Assembly (NCBI GenBank): GCA_902778255.1
Contig: CACYXD010000005.1
Coordinates: 62,001 to 126,000, forward strand
Length of the DNA: 64,000 nt
Direction of reading: 5' to 3'
DNA from: an uncultured Prevotellaceae bacterium
GTDB lineage: Bacteria > Bacteroidota > Bacteroidia > Bacteroidales > Bacteroidaceae
Part shown: one piece after another, positions 44,330 through 51,444 of the stretch
Position numbering within the stretch: the first letter of the stretch is position 1
How the letters are laid out: the number at the start of each line of letters is the position of its first letter
The notes under the pieces: generated by a model
Told to the model about the DNA's origin: nothing
The model's input: the letters and a program-made list of their open reading frames with translations, nothing else
Databases searched by the model: none
Program-made: the position numbers and the translations under genes

Positions 44330-44360
44330 CAAAGTTACAAATTAGTAATCGAAATGCAAA
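44330..44360 (-). promoter_or_regulatory. Promoter of thyA-folA (TTTG-N19-TAACTTTG)
   Basis: On the reverse strand, TAACTTTG (44330-44337) follows TTTG (44357-44360) after 19 bp, and the thyA ATG is 20 bp downstream. Confidence 0.82.
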
Positions 44361-44397
44361 GGGAAAATAGAGTTTTTTAACATGATGGGAGAAATAC

Positions 44398-44428
44398 TTG
44401 GTGATGTAAGGGGAAATGGTTACCTTTG
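44398..44428 (+). promoter_or_regulatory. Promoter of the GH28 gene (TTG-N20-TACCTTTG)
   Basis: TTG (44398-44400) and TACCTTTG (44421-44428) are 20 bp apart, and the ATG is 21 bp downstream. Confidence 0.78.
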
Positions 44429-44449
44429 TACCCATAAACTAAAATTAAG

Positions 44450-45874
44450 ATGATGAAGAAACCTTTTTTGATGGCAATGCTTATGCTGTCAATATGGGCA
44501 GGAAAGGCAGAGGCACGCGACTATAATATTGTGGCGTATGGGGCAAAGTCGGATACTATGTATCTCTCTACAAAAGCCGTACAGCAGGCGATAGACGATT
44601 GTTCTATGGCAGGTGGGGGTAGGGTGATAGTACCCACAGGCCAGTATAAGATTGGTTCTATCGTGCTGAAATCCGACGTGCATCTCTACTTGGAACAAGG
44701 GGCTACGCTTTATGGCAGTACGGACTTGAAGGACTATCTGCCAATGAAGTCCGACTACGTATCTCTGCGCACGCAGACCTCTACCATCCAGTTGATCTAT
44801 GCCGAAAAGGTGAAAAACGTAGTGATTGATGGCTTTGGCACCATTGACGGGCAAGGACGTGACTTTAAGAAACTCACCTGGAACGACGAGGGCATCACCC
44901 GTCCGCATCTTATCCGCTTTATCCAGAGCGAAGATATCACCATCAAGGATGTCACCATGAAGAACTCTGGTTGTTGGATGCAGCACTATCTAGCCTGCGA
45001 CCGCATGCGAATCGATGGCATCAAGGTGTTTAATCGCAACAACTACAACAACGATGCACTCGATATCGATGGCTGTCATGAAGTCATCATCAAGGGCATC
45101 ATGGCCGATAGCGACGATGATGGTATCACGCTGAAGAGTACCTCGCCTCGTCTCTGCGAGAATATTTGTATCAGCGACTGTGTAATCTCCAGCCATTGTA
45201 ACGCTGTGAAGTTGGGTACAGAGACCAATGGTGGTTTTCGTAATATCAATATCAGCGGTATCGTGGTGAAACCCAGCAACGACCAGTCCAGTCAGTTCTT
45301 TGGCGCTCCATCGAAAATAGGCACGTCGGCCCTCTCATTGGAAATTGTGGATGGTGGCGTGCTCGAGAATGTCAGCGCCTCCGACTTCACCGTTGAGGGC
45401 ACCGAGTCTCCCATCTTCATCCGTCTGGGCAATCGCGGACGAGGCTATAAACTGAAGGAAACTGCCAAAGGATTAAGCGGAAAAGGCAATGAAGACACCA
45501 TCACCGAACTGATTCCCATTGAGCACGTGGGTCGTATTGATGGTATCCGCTTGGATAACTTCCTGATTCGGAATGCGGGACCTGTGGGCTGTTCTATTAC
45601 GGGTCTGCCTGGCTATCCTGTGCGCAACGTGTGGCTATCGAATATCTCCATCCATCATCAGGGTGGGGTGAAGGAAAGCGGCCTCAAGGTCATCAACGAC
45701 TCTGTAGCCAACGAGAAAGAAAATGCCTACCCAGAGGCCACGATGTGGGGTAACCTGCCTGCCAAGGGATTCTATCTGCGCCACACTCGTAATGTACACT
45801 TCGACAATGTCGAAGTTATAACAAAAACTCCCGATGCCCGTCCTGACTTCGTGCTCAGCGATACGGAGGACTAG
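44450..45874 (+). CDS. Secreted GH28 polygalacturonase-family enzyme
   Basis: The 474-residue protein has a signal peptide (ends AEA, about 22) and a right-handed beta-helix. The GH28 catalytic region is recognisable: NNDALDIDGC (200-209, NTD box), DSDDDGITLKS (220-230, paired Asp) and SSHCNAVKLGTE (248-258, in place of the usual GHG box). The N-terminal AYGAKSDTMYLSTKAVQQAID and IVLKSDVHLYLEQGATL are typical of Bacteroidota GH28 enzymes. It hydrolyses galacturonan or rhamnogalacturonan; the altered GHG box makes exact specificity uncertain. It abuts the convergent regulator gene with no spacer. Confidence 0.9.
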   Translation: MMKKPFLMAMLMLSIWAGKAEARDYNIVAYGAKSDTMYLSTKAVQQAIDDCSMAGGGRVIVPTGQYKIGSIVLKSDVHLYLEQGATLYGSTDLKDYLPMKSDYVSLRTQTSTIQLIYAEKVKNVVIDGFGTIDGQGRDFKKLTWNDEGITRPHLIRFIQSEDITIKDVTMKNSGCWMQHYLACDRMRIDGIKVFNRNNYNNDALDIDGCHEVIIKGIMADSDDDGITLKSTSPRLCENICISDCVISSHCNAVKLGTETNGGFRNINISGIVVKPSNDQSSQFFGAPSKIGTSALSLEIVDGGVLENVSASDFTVEGTESPIFIRLGNRGRGYKLKETAKGLSGKGNEDTITELIPIEHVGRIDGIRLDNFLIRNAGPVGCSITGLPGYPVRNVWLSNISIHHQGGVKESGLKVINDSVANEKENAYPEATMWGNLPAKGFYLRHTRNVHFDNVEVITKTPDARPDFVLSDTED

Positions 45875-46837
45875 TTATAGTTTCACGCTTGATATGTCAA
45901 CAAGGTTGTTGACGATGGCGTAGATGGTGAGACCTGCAGGAGAGTGGATCTGCAGTTTTCGGGCAATGTTGCGGCGATGGGTGATGACCGTGTTGACGGA
46001 GATGCAGAGATGGTCGGCAATCTCCTTGTTGGACATACCTTGCACCAGCGATACGATGACGTCTTTCTCACGATCGGAGAGTGCATCAGGATTCTGGCCT
46101 ACACCGGATTTGAATACCATGTCTGAGATGTTGCGCGTCACATCGTTCTGCTTGATCTGCTGCTCCAGTCGTCGAATGGCTGGCACGAAGATATGGTCTT
46201 CTACCATAGCGTGTTGGCGCAGCCATACCTCGTTCTCATAGATGTCATGAAGGGTGGCGGTGAGCTGGTTGTTGTGGAGCCCGTCCTGAGGCAGGTACTT
46301 GATGATAAGGAGTTTCAGTTCGCGCAACTTGTTGTCTGTAGCTCCATGGTGCTTGGAGAAGGTATCCACATTATAGTCATTGGCGGGCTGCCCCTCGATG
46401 AGTGACTGCACGTAGGGGAAGAGTGTCTTTTGCTCATACTTCATGTGGCGGCGTATCTCGTGGGCATACTCATCGTAGAAGCGCAGGATCAGCTTTGCCA
46501 GCGATTCGCGCTCGTCAATCGACTCCTGCAGCTCGCGACGGATATAGGGTAACTGGAATTCCAGAAAATAGGCGTGACAGGCTTCCAGATAGTGAAGTAG
46601 GGTAGGAATGGACAATTGTCCGTCCGCCTCAAACTCTCCATACCCATTGATGGTGAAATTGACCACTGCAAGGAATGTATAGGTATCTACACCATTGTTC
46701 TCGCACGTCTCCTTCACGGTCTTGTCGCCAAAGCCAAGGCTGATGCCGAAGCTGCCAAGCATTTGCAAGAGGTCGTAATTATCGCGGATCAGCGAGATCA
46801 TCTTGTCGTCGGCCTCATACATTTTCTGATTTTTCAT
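45875..46837 (-). CDS. DUF542-hemerythrin-LuxR fusion transcriptional regulator
   Basis: The 320-residue protein joins three parts. Residues about 10-60 resemble the ScdA/RIC N-terminal domain (LLQMLGSFGISLGFGDKTV). Residues about 85-235 are a hemerythrin-type four-helix bundle with candidate iron ligands in FYDEYAHEIRRHMKYEQKTLFPYV, FSKHHGATDNKL and RQHAMVEDHIFVPAI. Residues about 255-315 are a LuxR/GerE helix-turn-helix (LSDREKDVIVSLVQGMSNKEIADHLCISVNTVITHRRNI). The design suggests a one-component sensor in which a di-iron centre reads NO, oxygen, peroxide or iron. There is no receiver domain. It is divergent from the porin-imelysin-oxidoreductase operon, its likely target. Confidence 0.85.
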   Translation of the reverse strand: MKNQKMYEADDKMISLIRDNYDLLQMLGSFGISLGFGDKTVKETCENNGVDTYTFLAVVNFTINGYGEFEADGQLSIPTLLHYLEACHAYFLEFQLPYIRRELQESIDERESLAKLILRFYDEYAHEIRRHMKYEQKTLFPYVQSLIEGQPANDYNVDTFSKHHGATDNKLRELKLLIIKYLPQDGLHNNQLTATLHDIYENEVWLRQHAMVEDHIFVPAIRRLEQQIKQNDVTRNISDMVFKSGVGQNPDALSDREKDVIVSLVQGMSNKEIADHLCISVNTVITHRRNIARKLQIHSPAGLTIYAIVNNLVDISSVKL

Positions 46838-46870
46838 AACTTTTCACTACCAACTATTGATTACTGGGTG

Positions 46871-46901
46871 CAAAGGTAGGCATATTTTCCGATATGCACA
46901 A
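46871..46901 (-). promoter_or_regulatory. Promoter of the hemerythrin-LuxR gene (TTG-N20-TACCTTTG)
   Basis: On the reverse strand, TACCTTTG (46871-46878) is preceded by TTG (46899-46901) with 20 bp between. The spacer is almost filled by an inverted repeat (46880-46897). Confidence 0.75.
46880..46897. promoter_or_regulatory. Inverted repeat GCATAT-N6-ATATGC in the regulator's promoter spacer
   Basis: This perfect 6-bp inverted repeat lies between the -7 and -33 boxes, a classic repressor position. Its central ATATTTTCCG also occurs in the ccsBA promoter spacer at 51422-51431. Confidence 0.5.
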
Positions 46902-46910
46902 TAATCACAA

Positions 46911-46919
46911 TTAGGTATT
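46911..46919 (+). promoter_or_regulatory. TTAGGTATT motif, site 1 (upstream of the regulator gene)
   Basis: This exact copy of a 9-mer also found at 46972 and 51402 lies 10 bp upstream of the regulator's -33 box. It is preceded by AATCAC, as at site 3. Confidence 0.5.
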
Positions 46920-46971
46920 TTGGGGGTGAAAAGTCGGACGTAAAGGGTCGAAAAGGGCTGTTTCATTATTT

Positions 46972-46980
46972 TTAGGTATT
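46972..46980 (+). promoter_or_regulatory. TTAGGTATT motif, site 2 (porin operon promoter)
   Basis: This exact 9-mer overlaps the TTG -33 element of the porin operon promoter. Confidence 0.5.
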
Positions 46981-47009
46981 GGCAAAACATGCTGATAGCC
47001 GTACCTTTG
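46979..47009 (+). promoter_or_regulatory. Promoter of the porin-imelysin-oxidoreductase operon (TTG-N20-TACCTTTG)
   Basis: TTG (46979-46981) and TACCTTTG (47002-47009) are separated by 20 bp, 27 bp before the ATG at 47037. Confidence 0.8.
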
Positions 47010-47036
47010 CAGCCGAATATTTAATGTTTTTTAGGA

Positions 47037-48434
47037 ATGAAAACTATATTTTTAGGATTGCTGGCTATGATGAGCCTTACAGTAGTGGCACAGGAGGCTG
47101 ACGTGGATGCAACCACAGGAGCCACACGGCAAGTGAGGAATACGGAGAAAACAGAAAACGCATCCTCGCACCTGAGGATCGGCGGATACGGTGAGGCCGT
47201 GATGACACGAAATTTCTATAGTCAGAGTTTTAATAAGTATAAGAAGCCTGAGAATTACAAGGATGATGCGAGCCACGGACGATTTGACTTGCCGCACGTG
47301 TGTCTGAATATCGGTTATGACTTTGGCAATGGCTGGACCATGGGCTCAGAGATTGAGTTTGAGCATGGCGGAAACGGTACTGCCGTAGAGATAGAGGCCG
47401 AGGAGGCTGGCGAATACGAGGCCGAGGTCGAGAAGGGCGGCGAGGTGAACATCGAGCAGTTCTGGATCAATAAGGAGTTTCTGAAAGGCAAGCTCAACGT
47501 TAAAGCAGGTGAAATCATCGTACCCGTGGGTTACAGCAATGCCTACCACGAACCCAATCAGTTTTTTACCGTCTATCGTCCTGAAGGTGAGACTACCATC
47601 ATGCCCAACACGTGGCATCAGGTGGGAATGTCGGTATGGGGACGTCTGAAGGATTGGCGCTATGAGGTGCAGTTGTTGTCTGGTCTGAACTCCGAGAGTT
47701 TTACGGCTGAGGACTTCGTGCACTATGGCGCTACCAGTCCGTATGAGTTTAAGGTGGCTAACAACTATGCCGGAGCTGCGAGAGTGGATTATTACTTGTC
47801 GGAGAGCCGACAGACACACTGGCTGCGTGTGGGACTGAGCGGCTACTATGGCTATACCTTTCGTAACACCCTGCGCACGCCAGGCGCAAAATATGATGAT
47901 GTGACGGGAGCGCTGGGTCTCATTGCAGCCGACTTTACGTTGAAGCGCTGGAACTGGATTGTGCGTGGAAATATCGACTATGCCCACTTTGCTGATGCCG
48001 ATGCCATCTCAGCCTACAACCAGGCCAACTGGACCCATCACAAATATCAGGACGGCAACCCTCATCACTATAGTAATATAGGCAGTAATGCGCTGGCATA
48101 CGCCATCGAGGCGGGCTACAACGTGTTCTCACGGGTTCCAAAATTGCATCAACAGAACCAGAAGCTATGGGTCTTTGGTCGTTTCGAACACTACAATACG
48201 ATGGCCAGCGGGACGTATGAGTCGATGTATAAGTATACGAAGAAATACCGCTGTGTTTTTGGTGTGAACTATCAGCCCGTGAGGCAGATTACCATCAAGG
48301 GCGAATACTCCTACCACTATTTCGAGAAGCCCAACAACAACGGACTGGCTTCCGATAGTCCACTCTATAAGCAACCCTATAATAACGAACCGAGCGTCAG
48401 TCTGGGTGTGACCTATACCGGTTGGTTCCTTTAA
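47037..48434 (+). CDS. Outer-membrane porin-like beta-barrel protein
   Basis: The 465-residue protein has a signal peptide (about 1-18, ending VVAQ). Residues from about 48 on form a barrel: LRIGGYGEAVMTRNFYSQ, FDLPHVCLNIGYDFGNGWTMGSEIEFEHGG, and a last strand SVSLGVTYTGWFL ending in Leu. A Glu-rich loop (EIEAEEAGEYEAEVEKGGE, about 118-137) could bind cations. It resembles OprO/P-type porins found beside imelysin genes. It is probably the entry channel of the locus; the substrate (iron or another metal) is inferred. Confidence 0.75.
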   Translation: MKTIFLGLLAMMSLTVVAQEADVDATTGATRQVRNTEKTENASSHLRIGGYGEAVMTRNFYSQSFNKYKKPENYKDDASHGRFDLPHVCLNIGYDFGNGWTMGSEIEFEHGGNGTAVEIEAEEAGEYEAEVEKGGEVNIEQFWINKEFLKGKLNVKAGEIIVPVGYSNAYHEPNQFFTVYRPEGETTIMPNTWHQVGMSVWGRLKDWRYEVQLLSGLNSESFTAEDFVHYGATSPYEFKVANNYAGAARVDYYLSESRQTHWLRVGLSGYYGYTFRNTLRTPGAKYDDVTGALGLIAADFTLKRWNWIVRGNIDYAHFADADAISAYNQANWTHHKYQDGNPHHYSNIGSNALAYAIEAGYNVFSRVPKLHQQNQKLWVFGRFEHYNTMASGTYESMYKYTKKYRCVFGVNYQPVRQITIKGEYSYHYFEKPNNNGLASDSPLYKQPYNNEPSVSLGVTYTGWFL

Positions 48435-48480
48435 AAAAATGACATGTTATAAATTATCAACCTCATAAATAATTGAAAAA

Positions 48481-49677
48481 ATGAAAACGAAGAATTTCTT
48501 GAAGATTGTGATTTTAACCGCCTGGGTTTCAATTTGTTTTGTATCGTGTACTAGTGACGATGAGGCTGATGCAGCCATCGTGAGAGGTACTCAGCCTGCG
48601 CTCGATAAAGCCTGCAATGACTGGAAGACAGCCCGTGCTAACTGGGAGAATTCGGAGGCATTCCTTTTCGGTGCTGCTGATGTTTATTCTATCGACCCTC
48701 ACACCGATACCTGGCCTGTAGCAGCCAATGATCTGGCTGATGTGCTGCGTGATGCTCAGGCTATGTCGAACCTTGACAATTTTATCAAAACTGCCAACTC
48801 AGGTATTTTGGGTTATCATGGCATAGAGTATGTGCTCTTCCGTCAGGGAACACCCCGTGAGATTAGTCAGATCACCAATCTGGAGTATAACTACGTCTGC
48901 GCGGTAGCCAAAGACCTCTACAATGCTACGGCCACCTTGGAAGCTGCTTGGGACTCGAAGGAGAGCAATGCTGAGCGTCAGAAGATTGCCAAAGAGTATG
49001 TGGCTACCCACCTGGCTATTGATGATGATGGCAACCAGGAAGGTGCACTTGATGGTTTCACTAAATTCGGCAAGGCATTTAAGAATCCCGGTACAGGAGA
49101 ATGGGAAACGGCTCTTGATGCTACGTTGGAGATTATCGCTGGTTGCCAGGATATCATCGGCGAGGTGGGGCAGTCAAAAATCGGACTTCCCTATACGGGT
49201 GAGGATGCCTCATACATAGAGTCGCCCTATGCCTACAACTCTATCGTTGATTTCTATGACAACATCGTCTCTTGTAAGAACGCCCTCTATGGTTCGATGG
49301 GTGCTACTACACCTGGCGAGAAATCGTTGATTTATTTCTGTAAGAATGCCGGCAACGCCACCCTCGCCACACAGGCTAACACCGTTACCGCCAAACTGGA
49401 GGCTGCGCTGACCAAGATTAATGATATGAAGAAGCCCTTCGCCATCTATTATTCTGATGCTTCAGCGAAGGCCGCTATCGATGCCCTTGGTGAGTTGGAT
49501 GATGCGCTGGGCGAGATGGCCGAGACGCTGAAAGGCTATGCCGGTAACGAGACGGTCGAGGCCCAGTGTAAAGTCATCAATGAGAACTATGTTGACAACG
49601 TAGTAGTGCTAACTTATCGTACATTGGCCGATAATGCCAAGAAGCTCTATGAGTCAATTGTAAACATTAAAGAATAA
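48481..49677 (+). CDS. Imelysin-family lipoprotein (peptidase M75-like)
   Basis: The 398-residue lipoprotein has lipobox FVSC (Cys 23). The imelysin signature GxHxxE is present as GYHGIEY (Gly111, His113, Glu116), and the fold is predicted to be all-helical with two bundle halves (NSGILGYHG... and the C-terminal ...EALGELDDALGEM-like helices). Imelysin/EfeO-type proteins are periplasmic or surface iron-uptake components rather than proven peptidases. It lies between the porin and the di-heme oxidoreductase, 5 bp before the latter. Confidence 0.88.
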   Translation: MKTKNFLKIVILTAWVSICFVSCTSDDEADAAIVRGTQPALDKACNDWKTARANWENSEAFLFGAADVYSIDPHTDTWPVAANDLADVLRDAQAMSNLDNFIKTANSGILGYHGIEYVLFRQGTPREISQITNLEYNYVCAVAKDLYNATATLEAAWDSKESNAERQKIAKEYVATHLAIDDDGNQEGALDGFTKFGKAFKNPGTGEWETALDATLEIIAGCQDIIGEVGQSKIGLPYTGEDASYIESPYAYNSIVDFYDNIVSCKNALYGSMGATTPGEKSLIYFCKNAGNATLATQANTVTAKLEAALTKINDMKKPFAIYYSDASAKAAIDALGELDDALGEMAETLKGYAGNETVEAQCKVINENYVDNVVVLTYRTLADNAKKLYESIVNIKE

Positions 49678-49682
49678 AAACT

Positions 49683-51395
49683 ATGATGAACAGACTATCA
49701 ATTGTTGGTAGTATGCTATTAGGTTCTTTCATCATCGCTGGTTGTTCTAGCGATGATGATGCCGTTAAACCCCTCACATGGGAAATCGGCGAACCAACAG
49801 TTACTGACTACCCTGAGGATTACTATGCAGGCGGTCTGCTCGGCACTACCGCTGAGAATTCCTCTACAGCCTTCAAACAGCCAACAAAAGCTGTGGTGAG
49901 TGAAGGTATGATGACCGCTTTCAACGAGGGCGAGTACCTCTTTGAAAAAGACTATAATACCAATACCGATGGTGCTTTCCACGGTCTTGGCCCCGTCTAT
50001 GTGCGCCGCGGCTGTCTCTACTGTCATCCAGGCTATGGCCATGGTGGCCGACAGACCGACTACAAGGCAGATACCCATCGCAACGGTTACCTGCTCGTCA
50101 TCTACGACAAGACCACCAATGCCTATATGCGCTCGGTGGCAGGTATGCCGCAGACGGGAGCTGTAAAACCTTTCAAGGCTCCTATTGACGAGAATCAGAT
50201 TAAGATAGCATGGAACAACTATACCGATGAGTGGGGCAACCAGTTCCCTGATGGTGAGACTTACGAGCTCATATATCCAGAGGTAACCATCCCCTACAGC
50301 GCCTATTATGCCCCAGTAGTAGTGGGCCGCGGTGGTAGCGATGTGACGCTCTCAGAAACAGAATACAACAGCGATATCGATATTCGTCTGGAATCGACTA
50401 TCGGCATCTATGGCACAGGCCTTACTGATGCGATCCCCGATGACTCGATCACAGCACAATGGGAACGTGAGAGCATCTTTTTCAACAGCATCGGCAAGAC
50501 CGACGCTTTGAATCCCGCTATGTGGGACCAGCAGACCAATACCTGGAAGAGTTACTATAGCAACTCGCTTCAGGGCGACGGTACGAAGTATGTGCGCCGC
50601 TATACCTACGCTATGTCGCGCGGTCCTATTCTCGACGCTGCCGGTGCCAACGCCATCTGGAATATCACCAACGTGACGCGTTCCGACCGTCGTTACCACT
50701 ACCTCGACCTAGCTGGCACCTACTATGCCGCCAAGTCATCAAAAGACCCGGAAGTTCAGGCTGGTTTTACGGAGTATATCAACCGTATGGATCCCGCGAA
50801 GACTCATCCTGAATGGCATACGGGCGACTTGGAGAAAGATATCTATACCTATCTGACCAGCAAGCAACTTGATGCCGAGATGACCGACGCTCAGTACAAG
50901 AATCTCATGATTTGGCACCGTGGTCTGGCTGTTCCTGCCGCCCGTAACACCACGACCGACGACTTCAAGAAAGGTAAGCAGCTCTTTTCTCAGATTGGTT
51001 GCGCCAACTGTCACCGCCCCTCGTGGCAGACGGGCGACGACCACATTCAGGATCCTGCTAAGTTCTTCAAGAGCGACAGCGACATGCCGCGCTATCCTCA
51101 CCAGAAGATATGGCCTTATACCGACTTCGTACAGCACCGCCTGTGGATGAAGAACGACATCCGTACTGGCTGGTGTCGCACCACCCCGTTGTGGGGACGT
51201 GGTTTGGCAGCTAAGACTGGTAGCGGCGTGGAGCGCTTGCACGACTGTCGTGCCCGCAACGTGATGGAAGCCATCATGTGGCACGGTTGTAAAAACGAGG
51301 GCGGTACGAGCGATGCCTATCAGACCGTAGTGAAGTTCCGTAACCTCTCAAAGGCTGAGCGCGACCAGATTGTCCTCTTCCTTGAGTCTATCTAA
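49683..51395 (+). CDS. Di-heme oxidoreductase family lipoprotein (c-type cytochrome)
   Basis: The 570-residue lipoprotein has lipobox IIAGC (Cys 21) and two heme c attachment motifs: CLYCH (111-115) and CANCH (440-444). The C-terminal region has WCRTTPLWGRGLAAKTGSG and VERLHDCRARN, segments typical of the DHOR/thiol oxidoreductase family (PF06537). The layout is like MauG/bacterial peroxidases but with wide heme spacing. It probably oxidises a substrate such as Fe(II) or passes electrons in the periplasm or at the surface. CcsBA encoded next door would attach its hemes. Confidence 0.9.
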   Translation: MMNRLSIVGSMLLGSFIIAGCSSDDDAVKPLTWEIGEPTVTDYPEDYYAGGLLGTTAENSSTAFKQPTKAVVSEGMMTAFNEGEYLFEKDYNTNTDGAFHGLGPVYVRRGCLYCHPGYGHGGRQTDYKADTHRNGYLLVIYDKTTNAYMRSVAGMPQTGAVKPFKAPIDENQIKIAWNNYTDEWGNQFPDGETYELIYPEVTIPYSAYYAPVVVGRGGSDVTLSETEYNSDIDIRLESTIGIYGTGLTDAIPDDSITAQWERESIFFNSIGKTDALNPAMWDQQTNTWKSYYSNSLQGDGTKYVRRYTYAMSRGPILDAAGANAIWNITNVTRSDRRYHYLDLAGTYYAAKSSKDPEVQAGFTEYINRMDPAKTHPEWHTGDLEKDIYTYLTSKQLDAEMTDAQYKNLMIWHRGLAVPAARNTTTDDFKKGKQLFSQIGCANCHRPSWQTGDDHIQDPAKFFKSDSDMPRYPHQKIWPYTDFVQHRLWMKNDIRTGWCRTTPLWGRGLAAKTGSGVERLHDCRARNVMEAIMWHGCKNEGGTSDAYQTVVKFRNLSKAERDQIVLFLESI

Positions 51396-51401
51396 TCACT
51401 T

Positions 51402-51410
51402 TTAGGTATT
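51402..51410 (+). promoter_or_regulatory. TTAGGTATT motif, site 3 (ccsBA promoter)
   Basis: This is the third exact copy of the 9-mer. It overlaps the TTG -33 box of the ccsBA promoter in the same register as site 2, with AATCAC two bases upstream as at site 1. Confidence 0.5.
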
Positions 51411-51439
51411 GCGGATCTCAGATATTTTCCGTACCTTTG
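51409..51439 (+). promoter_or_regulatory. Promoter of ccsBA (TTG-N20-TACCTTTG)
   Basis: TTG (51409-51411) and TACCTTTG (51432-51439) are 20 bp apart. The -7 box ends 5 bp before the GTG start, so the message is probably leaderless. Confidence 0.78.
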
Positions 51440-51444
51440 CATCC

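Noticed and set aside
44310-44435. Longer thyA starting at 44435
   Set aside because: The extension crosses the thyA promoter, and the ATG at 44309 gives the standard 264-residue length.
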